A DNA stretch of 64,000 bases from Moritella viscosa (GCA_000953735.1 LN554852.1:372001-436000), one strand, 5' to 3'. Shown: positions 1 through 8,954, counted from the stretch's first letter. Numbers and translations: made by a program. Notes: generated by a model from the letters alone, not told the origin.

Positions 1-330
1 TGATGAATTTCAAATTATAATCATTAAACTATGATAATGAAATACATTAATGAATTGAAATTAAAAGAAATTATAAGGTTATTCAATAGGTGGAAGCAGA
101 ATTACCTAGAGTCGGCATTCAGATTTTTATCATTCATAGAAAGGCTTTTTGTACCCTTTCTGGGGGGCAAGTAGGTGGCGAGTTGATCTTTTTTGTAGCG
201 ATGAAGATTAAAAAACTAGGGCGTAATTGGGTGGAGTTAATTGATATTTGTAAAAGTCTACGCAAGCTTGAATCGCCCCCAGTTTACTCGACACTTTCAA
301 GCCTTATAATGAGGTAAGAAAGGAGTCTCT

Positions 331-609
331 ATGAGCAAACAACATTTCACTGAAGAATTTAAAATTGAAGCTGTACGCCAGATCACTGAGCGAGGCCATT
401 CTGTCGCTGATGTATCCAGTAGACTTGGTGTTTCCACCCACAGTCTTTACGCATGGCGTAAGCAGTTCTCTAAACCTGCGAAACAACGGCAAGCTGAATC
501 TAGCGAGCAGTCTGAATTAAGACTCCTACGCTCGAAGCTAAAGCGGGTAACTGAAGAACGAGATATCCTAAAAAAGGCCGCCGCGTACTTTGCCAGGGAG
601 TCAGTCTGA
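331..609 (+). CDS. IS3-family transposase OrfA
   Basis: This 92-residue protein is the DNA-binding OrfA subunit of an IS3-type transposase. Residues about 5-50 form a helix-turn-helix of the Transposase_8 type (FTEEFKIEAVRQI, then VADVSSRLGVSTHSLYAWRK). Residues about 60-90 form a leucine-zipper-like coiled coil ending ILKKAAAYFA, as usual for OrfA. A slippery AAAAAAG run at 570-576 is where IS3 elements shift frame to make OrfAB. The start at 331 follows an AAGGAG ribosome site. Because orfB is truncated the product is probably inert or at most a repressor. Confidence 0.85.
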   Translation: MSKQHFTEEFKIEAVRQITERGHSVADVSSRLGVSTHSLYAWRKQFSKPAKQRQAESSEQSELRLLRSKLKRVTEERDILKKAAAYFARESV

Positions 610-770
610 GATACGGCTTTATCAAGGCTCAAGCAAGTGTGTATAGCATTCGTCGACTATGTAAAGTACTGAACGTTCATCACAGTGGATATTACGCATG
701 GTTGCAACAACCTAGGTCTGAAAGGCAGAAAGAAGATACCAGACTGCTTGGTATAATTAAGCATGATTAA
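577..770 (+). pseudogene. IS3-family transposase OrfB, 5' fragment
   Basis: After the slippery A6G run, the shifted frame reads RYGFIKAQASVYSIRRLCKV, then HHSGYYAWLQQP and a stop after LLGIIKHD. This is the usual N-terminus of IS3 OrfB (HTH_21 region). The catalytic rve domain with its DDE residues is absent, so only about 60 of roughly 280 codons remain. The break around 757-770 probably marks a recombination or deletion join. Confidence 0.7.
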
Positions 771-820
771 CTCCATGAAATTGATATCATGAAGTTAATA
801 TGTTTTTGAGATGGTCTTTG

Positions 821-1252
821 TTACGCTAAACGATCGAGAATTGCGTAATAGGAAGATATTACAAAGAAAACCCAAGATAATATAAATTTAACATTTAACT
901 TATATGCTTTAGTTGACCGTAAATACTTTCTTTCAACTCTTGATAGTTGACCAAGTAGCCTATCTTGAGTGTCTTTTGGGATAGCTGGTTTTTCTATCTC
1001 ATTTATTATTTCTTTTAATTCATCGGAATACTTATGTTTTAAATAGTGCTTATCAAATATTTTCCTAAAAAGATAATATGCTACTAGTGTTAGAGCAAAA
1101 AGCCTCACCCAAGTCACATCTATCCCCCAAGTTCCAGTTGTAGCAACAAATAACCAAATCGACTCAGTATCCAGACGTTCGTAATGTTTTACCACTATAT
1201 CTTCTAATCTAGAAATCCTAGTTTCTATCTTTTCCACTGCTATGTCAGTCAT
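821..1252 (-). CDS. small membrane protein, unknown function
   Basis: A 143-residue protein that I do not recognise. It has a charged N-terminus (residues 1-30, possibly helical), a hydrophobic segment around residues 48-62 (VRLFALTLVAYYLF), a charged middle with many Lys and Glu, and a second hydrophobic segment around 122-138 (FILSWVFFVISSYYAIL). This suggests two membrane spans with the loop on one face. It ends close to the truncated insertion sequence and starts just outside repeat copy A, so it is cargo of the outermost, mostly lost element. It is AT-rich like the rest of the island. Confidence 0.55.
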   Translation of the reverse strand: MTDIAVEKIETRISRLEDIVVKHYERLDTESIWLFVATTGTWGIDVTWVRLFALTLVAYYLFRKIFDKHYLKHKYSDELKEIINEIEKPAIPKDTQDRLLGQLSRVERKYLRSTKAYKLNVKFILSWVFFVISSYYAILDRLA

Positions 1253-1281
1253 TTCATCCCTTTAATTAATTCATATTCATA

Positions 1282-2398
1282 ATTAGATACATGTTACCTA
1301 ATCCACTGATACATAACCAACATTCACCCAACACCTAAATCTTAGATCGCTGGGTCTGTCACATTAGTCAGGCCCTAAATTACCTCACCATACCTTACAC
1401 TCATTGATCACCAGAACTAATCATTACACCCAATTCGTTGACGGTGTCGACGCTCCTGTAACATGCCTGTCTTAGCCACTGAATCTAGCCTGAATTTAAC
1501 TGATTTTTGCATATTCCTCGACGGTGACGACGGTGTAATTCGACGACGATGTCACTAGATTGATTATTTTTTTTGAATTGTATTTTTGATGGATGTGACT
1601 GGTGATTCTATTCATTTGATTTCACCTGTTGATCACGACTAGATCGCCCCCTAAATCCCCCGTAACAGCAGAACTAACGATATGAGCATGAATACCAATC
1701 TGTGAATTAATGGCTGGTTCTAGCTGGTAGAATTCATTACTTAACAGATTAAGTGAATAGCATTGAGATATAACAGACCAATTACCATCCGTGGCAATTG
1801 GTCATACTTATTCAACACTCGATTCTATCCGTATTTTGGCTTACTCATATCTGAGTTTTACTAGCGTTATTCCATTAGGTTAATAAATTAAATATATATT
1901 AATAACTGGATCCTAAGGAACGGAATGTTGGTTATATATTTGTTAGCTAAGTCTGTAAAAAACTGCTGCTGTAATTGGTTGATGTTATTTGGTATGCAGA
2001 TTGATTGTGATGAGATTACGCTAATGAATATGACTGTTGATATGTAATATGAGATTACTGAGGGAAATATAGTGCTGTGGTAATTTGATTAGTTTTTTTG
2101 ATTGAGTCGGTGGACAGGACAATAGTTGAATTAAGCTGAGACAGGATATGGAAAGGCGGATAAAAGAAAAGGCTTACAGATTTCTCCATAAGCCTTATCA
2201 AGAATTGGTGGGCCCTCGCAGACTTGAACTGCGGACCTGCCGATTATGAGTTTCTTAAAACCCACTTATTTCTAGCTATCTTCAATCCACATTTCCCCGC
2301 TAATATCCTGCAAAAAATCATAAACTGATACCTGCGTTGACGTTGTCGACGAATTTAGTGTTTTACAGGACTGTCGCCGCCGCCACGGATTAGGGTGA
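1282..2398. repeat. Element-end repeat, copy A
   Basis: This stretch without genes nearly matches 22036-23024 in the same orientation and 11987-12972 in inverted orientation. It has three parts: an outer arm R (about 1282-2205), a 45-nt tRNA-Ile2 3' fragment (2206-2250), and an inner arm L (2251-2398) shared only with copy B. R contains a strong 28-nt hairpin (1776-1803, arms GACCAATT and AATTGGTC), a copy of the tRNA terminator, and GNC-triplet tracts at 1438-1455, 1517-1535 and 1540-1555. No open frame is conserved between copies, so its role is probably as recombination or end DNA. Confidence 0.9.
2206..2250 (-). other. tRNA-Ile2 3' fragment, putative attachment-site duplicate
   Basis: Reading the minus strand, these 45 nt equal the intact tRNA-Ile2 (22980-23024) from the anticodon loop CTCATAA to the terminal CCA. 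The match stops within a base or two of the anticodon loop. This is the direct duplication left when a tyrosine recombinase inserts an element at a tRNA 3' end. The T-stem sequence is CGCAG/CTGCG, the same as in the intact gene. Confidence 0.85.
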
Positions 2399-2677
2399 AA
2401 TGGTTGTGAGGGTTAGGTGGAAGTACCGGAAAAAAACCGGAACAGACCTGAAAATTTGTGTGCTGTATTTCCTGTCCATAAAGTATCAATCTGTAGTCAC
2501 CACCTAAAGTTTGATGAGCTGGATAATAACATCTCCAACTAGGTGGCTAAAATTAGTTTATTTCACTTTTTTATTCAGACGCTAGCAGTGTCGACGGTTA
2601 AGATTTATACGTCGACGTCGGCAATAGTAATCCCTTGATATTTAGCGTTATCATGGGAGAAAGATACTAAATAATAA

Positions 2678-3937
2678 GTGAGCGAGTTAATGACAAGGCT
2701 ACCATTCAAGATAGATGATTCAAACTATGATCTGTTGACCTTTGAAATGCATATAGCGGAACGCCATCCTGAGTTTAAGAGCTTGAAGGTTGGTAATCAA
2801 CCAAGTTACATGAACCCCAATTTTCACGAATTGAGCATCAAATCTTCTGATTTACCAGGAAATGATAAGCCATATTGCATTTTTGCTATGAACTTGTTCG
2901 GTCTTGATGATGTGGAGGATTACTACTGGGAGTGTCAGACTCTTTTAGAGCGGCCTATTTCTCAGTTGGTAAAAACGGATGAGGGTGAACTGAATATAAG
3001 AATCGTAATGCACAAAGTAATGAATCAGTGGCAACATTATGATTCGTCAGACCTTAGCACTATGTCAAAAGAGTTGAATGATTTGGTCGAGCATTGCTGT
3101 TTTGCTTGGGATAACTGGTTGACGACTGTTATAAAAGCACAATTAGCAAAAGAAGAAGCTTGTTTTAGCCAAATACATTTAGAGAAAGTTAAGGACACTT
3201 GCACTTACGTAGCTGAACAATTGGTTTTATTGGCAAAGTCGGATGCTATGCAGCAAGGTGAACTGTCAGAACTTCGTATTAATCAAAAATATGCTCTATT
3301 AGCTAAGTCTCTTGTGCAGCTTTATCAAGAGAAAATGGTCATACATGTTCAAGAGTTCTTTGGTGAGATTCAAGCTGATCTGGTTAGAACTATGGGCTAC
3401 GAAACGTTGTTGCGAATGAACACTAAGCGTTATGTTGATTTAGTTTTATATCATCAATTATCACTACACTCAGCTGAACTTGAAATGAAGCATACTGGTA
3501 TCAAGTATAAGCGAGATGTTGAATTAAAGAGCCCAAATGCATTTATATATACGAGATTGCATGGTGGCCTTAAGGCTGATGATATTCGAGTGAGTTACCG
3601 CTGGTTGTTTATTAATGCGTGGTTATGTTCGTGGTTAAAGGTTAATGATGTATCTGCGAATAAAGCGGCATTGCACATAGCGAAAGACGATTTATTTTTC
3701 TATTTGAAAGATGACAGTGAAAAACTTAATGATTACGGTGAAGTTGCAACACTAGAAGAGCGGCATGCACGTAGACAGAAACGATTAAATACTGAATTTA
3801 GTAAGTGGAAAAAGTATAGCGGTAATTTTGCATATATTTCAGATGGCTTATTTAAGAAGAGCAGTAGAGGGTATCGCAACCAGATAAAGCGTGAACAAAA
3901 GCGTAATGAAAAAGAAGAATTAGCCAAAAAATCATAA
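2678..3937 (+). CDS. hypothetical protein of integrative element, 419 aa
   Basis: I do not recognise this 419-residue protein. It has no clear signal peptide or membrane span. It is acidic in its first third, then alternates predicted helices, and ends in a very basic tail (residues about 360-419, with RRQKRLN and NQIKREQKRNEKEELAKK) that could bind nucleic acid. The start may be GTG at 2678 or ATG at 2690; neither has a strong ribosome site. The gene is followed by a terminator, so it is its own transcription unit. GNC-triplet tracts at 2588-2623 lie directly upstream and could be regulatory or origin sites. First gene inside the L arm of copy A. Confidence 0.6.
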   Translation: MSELMTRLPFKIDDSNYDLLTFEMHIAERHPEFKSLKVGNQPSYMNPNFHELSIKSSDLPGNDKPYCIFAMNLFGLDDVEDYYWECQTLLERPISQLVKTDEGELNIRIVMHKVMNQWQHYDSSDLSTMSKELNDLVEHCCFAWDNWLTTVIKAQLAKEEACFSQIHLEKVKDTCTYVAEQLVLLAKSDAMQQGELSELRINQKYALLAKSLVQLYQEKMVIHVQEFFGEIQADLVRTMGYETLLRMNTKRYVDLVLYHQLSLHSAELEMKHTGIKYKRDVELKSPNAFIYTRLHGGLKADDIRVSYRWLFINAWLCSWLKVNDVSANKAALHIAKDDLFFYLKDDSEKLNDYGEVATLEERHARRQKRLNTEFSKWKKYSGNFAYISDGLFKKSSRGYRNQIKREQKRNEKEELAKKS

Positions 3938-3956
3938 ATAGACGTTAATTGTAATG

Positions 3957-3985
3957 AGAGAAGCCAAAGTGCTTCTCTTTTTTTT
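3957..3985 (+). terminator. Rho-independent terminator
   Basis: An 8-bp stem AGAGAAGC/GCTTCTCT with a 6-nt loop is followed by a run of T. It closes the 419-residue gene and separates it from the polymerase operon. Confidence 0.85.
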
Positions 3986-4154
3986 GCCTTAAATCCTGAA
4001 TTAGACCTTTTACGAGCACAACGGAAATCTTTCGATACCAGCAGATGTTGTAATCCATCCCGTATTCACTTGCAAAGGAGAATAGCAAGAAGTTTAGCAA
4101 TTACGACCAGAGTGGAAATTAATGAAAACCACTTTTTGATGTAATACAAACCAA

Positions 4155-4260
4155 CGAGAGGCAACTCTCTATGCTCTTTAAAAATTTGGACTGAAGACAA
4201 AAAAATTCATTTTAATAATGAATTAAACCGGAAACCGACGCCAATCAACGTCCGGTTTAA
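4155..4260 (+). promoter_or_regulatory. Structured leader with boxA-like sequence before the polymerase gene
   Basis: The 340-bp gap before the polymerase gene ends in an ordered set of elements. A small hairpin (GAGAG/CTCTC) comes first, then TGCTCTTTAAAAATTTGGA at 4172-4190, close to the boxA sequence of ribosomal RNA leaders. An AATTCATT/AATGAATT inverted repeat follows, then a strong hairpin with arms TTAAACCGGA (4223-4232) and TCCGGTTTAA (4251-4260). The ribosome site AAGGAG and start codon follow within 20 nt. No T-run follows the hairpin, so it is not a simple terminator. Antitermination or translational control is my inference. Confidence 0.5.
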
Positions 4261-4278
4261 TGCAAAAAAGGAGTAATA

Positions 4279-5610
4279 ATGTTAATTAAGAAAAACAATT
4301 CTATTGAGTTTGAATCTAAACTTCAAGCGGCGCATATCTTTGCTAAGGCTAAGCATACACAAAAGTGTGCCCCATCAATGGGTGTTATTAAAGATAAGTG
4401 CTTAAGCCAATTGATCAACGAATATGATGGGGATGGATTACCGTCAATCGAATTAGCTAAGAAGTTAGCTCCATATACGAACAAGGAAGATGTTCTAGAT
4501 ACTAGTGATGACATTAGTTATATAGAAGGCTGCGTTAAACGTTCCTTTAGAGGCATCCCAATACATCTCGGGAGGTTAATGAAATGTCAGGAAAAGCTAA
4601 AATATTATGGAAACGTGTATGAAAAATTAGTTGACCAAAAAGTAATTTCTGTTGACGGCTGCGATATTGCGGTTAGCAATCTTCATCAATTTTTAGCACC
4701 GTCGGATTGGGTCCGCTGGCCTAAATATCAAAATGGAGAGTTAGTTACTGATGTAGATGAACTTAAGCATATACCTATTCAATTAGCCCGTGAATTATAC
4801 CAAGCGCTAACCTTTGCATGGAGCAAGAACCTACTCAAGTTTAATGTAAGCCATAAAGGTAGACATTATGAGTATTGTAATCCGTTTGGTGCAAGTAGTG
4901 GTAGAGAAACGACGAAAGGTTGTTCCTTTGTCTATTTACCCTGTGATTTACGTCATTACCTTCTTTATCCCAAGAAAGGTACTCAAATATTTATACTTGA
5001 CTTCTGTTCTCAGGAACCAGCTTGCTTAGCCGCTTTGTGTGGTGATAGTGAACTCTGGGAAGCTTACCAGCGTGGAGACTTATACGAGGCATTAAAAGCC
5101 AGAGATAGTTTGTTCACAGATCTTACTCGAAAGACATTCAAAGTCCTGTGTATTAGTCATCTCTACGGTATTACGCCTAATGGTATTGCTAAGACATTTG
5201 GTGTGACGAAAGATATTGCTGTGCTATGGGACCGCACCCTTCGTAAAATAATGCACAAAGTTAATGCCTATCTTGATAGCAAAGTTAAACAAGCTTTTGA
5301 GAAAGGTTATGCCGATGTGTTCGGGTTTCGTCGTACTGTCGCAGCCGACACAAGAACATCATCAATTCGTAATTTTTTCGTGCAAGCCGTATGCGCTTAC
5401 ATGCTAAGAAAAATATGCTTGAAACTAGAACAACTCAATATCCCCCTTCTTTTTTCTGTTCATGACTGCTTTGCAATCGAAGTTCCTGCTAATGATGAAG
5501 AAACTAAGCCACTTGTAGCCCAAGTAATGGCTGATGTTTCTGAGTCAATATTAGGGCAGGGATACAGATTACGTAGCGACTGTGAGTATCACAAAAAGAA
5601 TATTAATTAA
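4279..5610 (+). CDS. small family A DNA polymerase, no exonuclease domain
   Basis: This 443-residue protein carries the three polymerase motifs of family A enzymes (Pol I type). Motif A is LDFCSQEPACLAAL with metal ligand D241 and E246. Motif B is R284-x3-K288-x7-Y296-G297. Motif C is VHDCFAIE with D396. The position matching Pol I F762 is I292, and motif C has Cys where Pol I has Glu883. The first 230 residues show no 3'-5' exonuclease motifs, so the enzyme probably lacks proofreading. It starts after a strong AAGGAG site and is followed 20 bp later by a P-loop ATPase gene. Both probably replicate the element. Family assignment is firm; activity is inferred. Confidence 0.85.
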   Translation: MLIKKNNSIEFESKLQAAHIFAKAKHTQKCAPSMGVIKDKCLSQLINEYDGDGLPSIELAKKLAPYTNKEDVLDTSDDISYIEGCVKRSFRGIPIHLGRLMKCQEKLKYYGNVYEKLVDQKVISVDGCDIAVSNLHQFLAPSDWVRWPKYQNGELVTDVDELKHIPIQLARELYQALTFAWSKNLLKFNVSHKGRHYEYCNPFGASSGRETTKGCSFVYLPCDLRHYLLYPKKGTQIFILDFCSQEPACLAALCGDSELWEAYQRGDLYEALKARDSLFTDLTRKTFKVLCISHLYGITPNGIAKTFGVTKDIAVLWDRTLRKIMHKVNAYLDSKVKQAFEKGYADVFGFRRTVAADTRTSSIRNFFVQAVCAYMLRKICLKLEQLNIPLLFSVHDCFAIEVPANDEETKPLVAQVMADVSESILGQGYRLRSDCEYHKKNIN

Positions 5611-5630
5611 CTTAGAATTGGAGAAAAATC

Positions 5631-7415
5631 ATGGCGATGAAAGTACGCACAACGAATCAAACTGGTGCTAACGAAACTCATTTGAATAAGTTAATAACCC
5701 GGTTACATCCAATCATTAGAAGTATCTTATTGAAATATGGTGATGATTTAAGCTCTGCAATCTGTGAAGGAGTAGGTAAGGCTGGTTTTTGCATGTTTGC
5801 TCTGTACCGTGGTAAGCCTTACTTTGTTTTCGAGGGCGAAGCTATTAATAAGATGGTTCCCATTGACTCTCCAGAGTTTAATGGATTTATTGGTAAATTG
5901 ATTAAGTTAGCGCTGGGTAAAGCCCCATCACCTAGACTGATGAAACCTGCACTAGAAAATTTGAAAAATGAAATTATCCTTGATGGTGTAGTGGTTGAGG
6001 CCGCTGAGTTTAATTCTTACTTAAATGCTGCGTTTCCTAACGAGGGAGTAATTCTTGATAGTAATGATCAGAATGGGGGGAGTTTACTTCTTCGAGATGG
6101 GGTCGTAACATCACCTGAAACCGCAACTGGATTGACTTTTATTCATAAACCAGCAAAAGGTAAATTGACTTATATACCATCAGGTGGCGATAACCTAAAA
6201 CTTGAAAAGCTACACGATCTATTTAGTAACTTGAATCGAAACCAGTTCTATTTGATTCTTGCTTATATCACGTTCATCCTAGCGCACCCTCGTAGTCAAG
6301 GTCTGACATACCCCATGTTGTATGTCTACGGTTCAGCGGGTACGGGCAAGACAACTGTGGTTAAATTGATTACTAAGTTGTTAGGTCTGGGGCAGGATAC
6401 AGTAAAAACCTTGCCAAAAAGTGAGCGCGATCTAGTCGCCATCGCAGCTAATCATTATATTCTTTGCTTTGACAACGTAGCGAATATTAGTAACGAATTA
6501 TCTAACGCTTTCTGTAATGTTGTCACTGGTGCTACGGTTACAGCAAGAACATTACATACCAATACAGACACTACCGATATCGAATATCATCAACCAATGA
6601 TCATGACCGCGATTACATTACCTAGGCAATACGATCTTACAACAAGGGCTGCTTTTATTCATACGAGTAAGCCAACAAAAAGCTATAAGAATGAGAATGA
6701 AATCTTTCAACTCCTAGATGCTATGTTGCCAGAAGTTCAAAGCTGGTTGTTAGATACAGCTGCTAAAACCATGAAGAACGTGGTGGATGTTGAAAGTATT
6801 ATCGATCATCGTGCAGCCAGTTATATCCAGTGGGTCGCAGGCTTCGAAAAAACAATGGGAATTGAAGATCAATCGATTCAAAAGTGTTTTATGAAAGAAA
6901 CGGAAGAAGGACTGAATCAACAGACTGCTGAGCATAACCCATTCATCACAAGTATTGCTGGAGCTGTTGAAGAGTTCGGTGAATTTACTGGTACACCAAC
7001 TGAGGTACACAAAGCTTTAGGTAGTTATATTCAATCGTTAGAAATGAGATTACCGATCGGTTGGCCCGCTAATGCCAACGCTATGTCTATCAAGCTTAAC
7101 AATTCAGTAGAGTTATTAGCTAAACAAGGCGTGGAATGGTTTGTTGATGCAAAGCGTGGCACAAAAGGGCGTAATGCAACATTGAGACCAATCTTGTTAC
7201 CAGAAAAGAAGGAAACACTACCTTTACTCGATGACCAAGAATTAAAGCAACCTACTTTACCTGATGTGTCTGAACTGGAGTTGGTGCCTGATGATGCTCT
7301 TGACTGGACCGAGTCTGCTCTAGAAGACATGGTTCTTGAAGATGATACCTCATTAGCATCACGTAAAAAAACCGAAGAAGAAAACCATGCTGAGCTATTA
7401 GCATTTCTTGGCTAA
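5631..7415 (+). CDS. P-loop ATPase, putative replicative helicase/primase-type protein
   Basis: A 594-residue protein with a Walker A motif GSAGTGKT at residues 234-241, preceded by a hydrophobic strand (YPMLYVYG), and a Walker B-like ILCFDNV near 278. This arrangement resembles the AAA/SF3-like ATPase half of phage and plasmid primase-helicases. Residues 1-200 could hold a priming or DNA-binding domain, but I see no catalytic motif there. The C-terminus (about 530-594) is acidic and probably disordered. It lies 20 bp after the DNA polymerase in one operon with a good ribosome site (TTGGAG), so a joint role in element replication is likely but not shown. Confidence 0.7.
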   Translation: MAMKVRTTNQTGANETHLNKLITRLHPIIRSILLKYGDDLSSAICEGVGKAGFCMFALYRGKPYFVFEGEAINKMVPIDSPEFNGFIGKLIKLALGKAPSPRLMKPALENLKNEIILDGVVVEAAEFNSYLNAAFPNEGVILDSNDQNGGSLLLRDGVVTSPETATGLTFIHKPAKGKLTYIPSGGDNLKLEKLHDLFSNLNRNQFYLILAYITFILAHPRSQGLTYPMLYVYGSAGTGKTTVVKLITKLLGLGQDTVKTLPKSERDLVAIAANHYILCFDNVANISNELSNAFCNVVTGATVTARTLHTNTDTTDIEYHQPMIMTAITLPRQYDLTTRAAFIHTSKPTKSYKNENEIFQLLDAMLPEVQSWLLDTAAKTMKNVVDVESIIDHRAASYIQWVAGFEKTMGIEDQSIQKCFMKETEEGLNQQTAEHNPFITSIAGAVEEFGEFTGTPTEVHKALGSYIQSLEMRLPIGWPANANAMSIKLNNSVELLAKQGVEWFVDAKRGTKGRNATLRPILLPEKKETLPLLDDQELKQPTLPDVSELELVPDDALDWTESALEDMVLEDDTSLASRKKTEEENHAELLAFLG

Positions 7416-7453
7416 CCAACCTTATTAAATAACCTAATCAATAATAACTTTAA

Positions 7454-7484
7454 CGCACTGGCTTCACGTTAGGGGGTTAGTGCG
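7454..7484 (+). promoter_or_regulatory. Leader hairpin, copy 1
   Basis: A 31-nt stem-loop with arms CGCACT and AGTGCG. Its first 19 nt (CGCACTGGCTTCACGTTAG) are identical to a second copy at 8281. Each copy precedes one of two possibly related genes. No T-run follows, so it is more likely a leader RNA structure or protein-binding site than a terminator. Confidence 0.55.
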
Positions 7485-7513
7485 CCTAAAATTAAATAAA
7501 TTAAGGAATTCTT

Positions 7514-8158
7514 ATGTTCGTTAACGCAAACTTAAATACCATCAACAAACAACCACCGATGTCTGGCGCTAAAAAACTGCCAGATTATATAAGAGAAAAT
7601 CTAAAGTTAGTGAAACAAGCGCTAGAGTGGAATGCTGACATTATTGAAGTCGAACCAATGCTACCTTGTGGTGATGCAGTCATTGACTGGGATAGTTATT
7701 TTGATAGCTGTTTATACCTAGATGAAAGAAAATACTTTGTTAAAGTTGATGGACGTTATGAGCTAAGAGAATGTTGTAGCATGATCAGCTTATTAGACTG
7801 TGATGTTGATAGGGATGATGAGTCATTACTTAAAGTTTTTGTCGGAGTACCTATACCTCTTCAAGTTGGTGTGGATGAAAAAGAATTTGTATCTTGGCAT
7901 GAAGCCCATGAATATTCAGGCATTCCAAATGCGATACTGGAGGCCTATTATTATATGGAACCACTTTTGAATTTACCAAAAAAGAGTAAATTAACCGCTC
8001 TTGCTATTGCGCTAGAAAGGTTTGTTTTTCAATCGGATTTAGAAGTTAATGGTTCGGTAGATAAAGGTGTGATTGCATTGATTGAGCATACTCTTAGTGA
8101 GGACTGGTTATCAGATTGCTTATACTTCAATGTTCTAAGTAACATGATTGATTTTTAA
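7514..8158 (+). CDS. hypothetical element protein, 214 aa
   Basis: An acidic, soluble 214-residue protein that I do not recognise. It lacks a signal peptide and membrane spans. Residues about 135-165 (SGIPNAILEAYYYMEP) resemble residues about 117-135 of the next gene product (KSIPQSIYDAYAYLKS), and both genes follow near-identical 31-nt hairpins, so they are probably distant paralogues from a duplication that included the leader. The start follows AAGGAATTCTT, a reasonable ribosome site. Position after polymerase and ATPase suggests an accessory or regulatory role for the element. Confidence 0.55.
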   Translation: MFVNANLNTINKQPPMSGAKKLPDYIRENLKLVKQALEWNADIIEVEPMLPCGDAVIDWDSYFDSCLYLDERKYFVKVDGRYELRECCSMISLLDCDVDRDDESLLKVFVGVPIPLQVGVDEKEFVSWHEAHEYSGIPNAILEAYYYMEPLLNLPKKSKLTALAIALERFVFQSDLEVNGSVDKGVIALIEHTLSEDWLSDCLYFNVLSNMIDF

Positions 8159-8280
8159 TTAAGTCTTACTTAGTTGAATAAATAGAAATGATATTTCTTT
8201 AATCACCCAAGCCATACAGCATGAATGACGTATACCACTTAACTGCCCACATGTAATAACCCCAATTATTAATAATTAAC

Positions 8281-8311
8281 CGCACTGGCTTCACGTTAGA
8301 GGTTCAGTGCG
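8281..8311 (+). promoter_or_regulatory. Leader hairpin, copy 2
   Basis: Arms CGCACTG and CAGTGCG form a 7-bp stem, with a loop nearly identical to the hairpin at 7454-7484. CTCTTTTTC follows, so this copy could also act as a weak terminator for the upstream gene. It lies about 95 bp before the next start codon. Confidence 0.55.
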
Positions 8312-8405
8312 CTCTTTTTCTCAGTTTCTAGCTCGAAGCTACTATCTGAAATATCAAATCAACGCATTAATAGCGCTAATTTCTTTTAAAAAATAAGGTA
8401 ATAAT

Positions 8406-8954
8406 ATGATCAACCAAACTAACCAACTTGCAGATTCAGTTATCTCAGCTGACATTATTAATGACATCGCTTCTATTGGAAAGGAGGATGATGTGGACTG
8501 TAAATCACTATATTTCTCTGATGGCGGTACAGGCTTATTCATCAATACGGGTAAAGATTTTTTTCTTGAATATGAATCTAAATATGGAGATGCTATTGAT
8601 GGGATCCATGATGTGATGGATCATATTGATGTATATGCAAAGCAATTAAGTGGCACTACATTTGAGATATCCACATTGGTCAGGCGCTTAGATGTTGAGG
8701 ATGAAGACTTTAGCTGTGTTTTCGATTTGTCTAAATCAAAAAGTATTCCTCAGTCAATATACGATGCTTACGCCTATCTAAAGTCTAATTCCAAGTTATC
8801 AAAAGGGGCGCTACTTGAGCTTTTTGGTGCAGCTACTTGTGCTATTTGTTGTCGAGGCATCCCTTTTTATTTTGAAGAAGCAGGTATTACCGATTACTAC
8901 TTTGATGCGTCAGAAGCCTTGTCTTATGATTTAAAAAATAATCTACCTTCTTAG
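8406..8954 (+). CDS. hypothetical element protein, 182 aa
   Basis: An acidic 182-residue protein of unknown function, without signal peptide. It shares a short segment (IP..I.DAY.Y, followed by a Lys/Leu-rich helix) with the 214-residue protein upstream, and both follow the same leader hairpin. It has a Cys cluster near residues 153-156 (CAICC), which is unusual but too short to call a metal site. A terminator follows directly. I cannot assign a function. Confidence 0.55.
   Translation: MINQTNQLADSVISADIINDIASIGKEDDVDCKSLYFSDGGTGLFINTGKDFFLEYESKYGDAIDGIHDVMDHIDVYAKQLSGTTFEISTLVRRLDVEDEDFSCVFDLSKSKSIPQSIYDAYAYLKSNSKLSKGALLELFGAATCAICCRGIPFYFEEAGITDYYFDASEALSYDLKNNLPS

Larger units (their letters stand above)
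269..770 (+). mobile_element. IS3-family insertion sequence remnant
   Basis: A left end beginning TGAATCGCCCCCAG near position 269 resembles IS3-group terminal inverted repeats. It is followed by an intact orfA and a short orfB piece that ends at a stop near 770, so the right part, including most of the DDE catalytic domain, is missing. The remnant cannot transpose by itself. It sits at the outer edge of the tRNA-linked element cluster, next to a small membrane-protein gene. The 268 bp to its left show no gene I can support. Confidence 0.7.

Noticed and set aside
90-317. 75-residue open frame at the left edge
   Set aside because: It runs into the insertion-sequence end, shows no domain and no clear ribosome site; probably chance or a broken fragment.
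2413-2550. AGGTGG words upstream of the 419-residue gene as further WYL operators
   Set aside because: They share only the CACCACCT core with the dyads at 17453-17594 and lack the palindromic arms.
7454-8311. Repeated hairpins as integron attC sites
   Set aside because: GTTAG occurs, but the stems are too short and lack paired core boxes, and no integron integrase is present.
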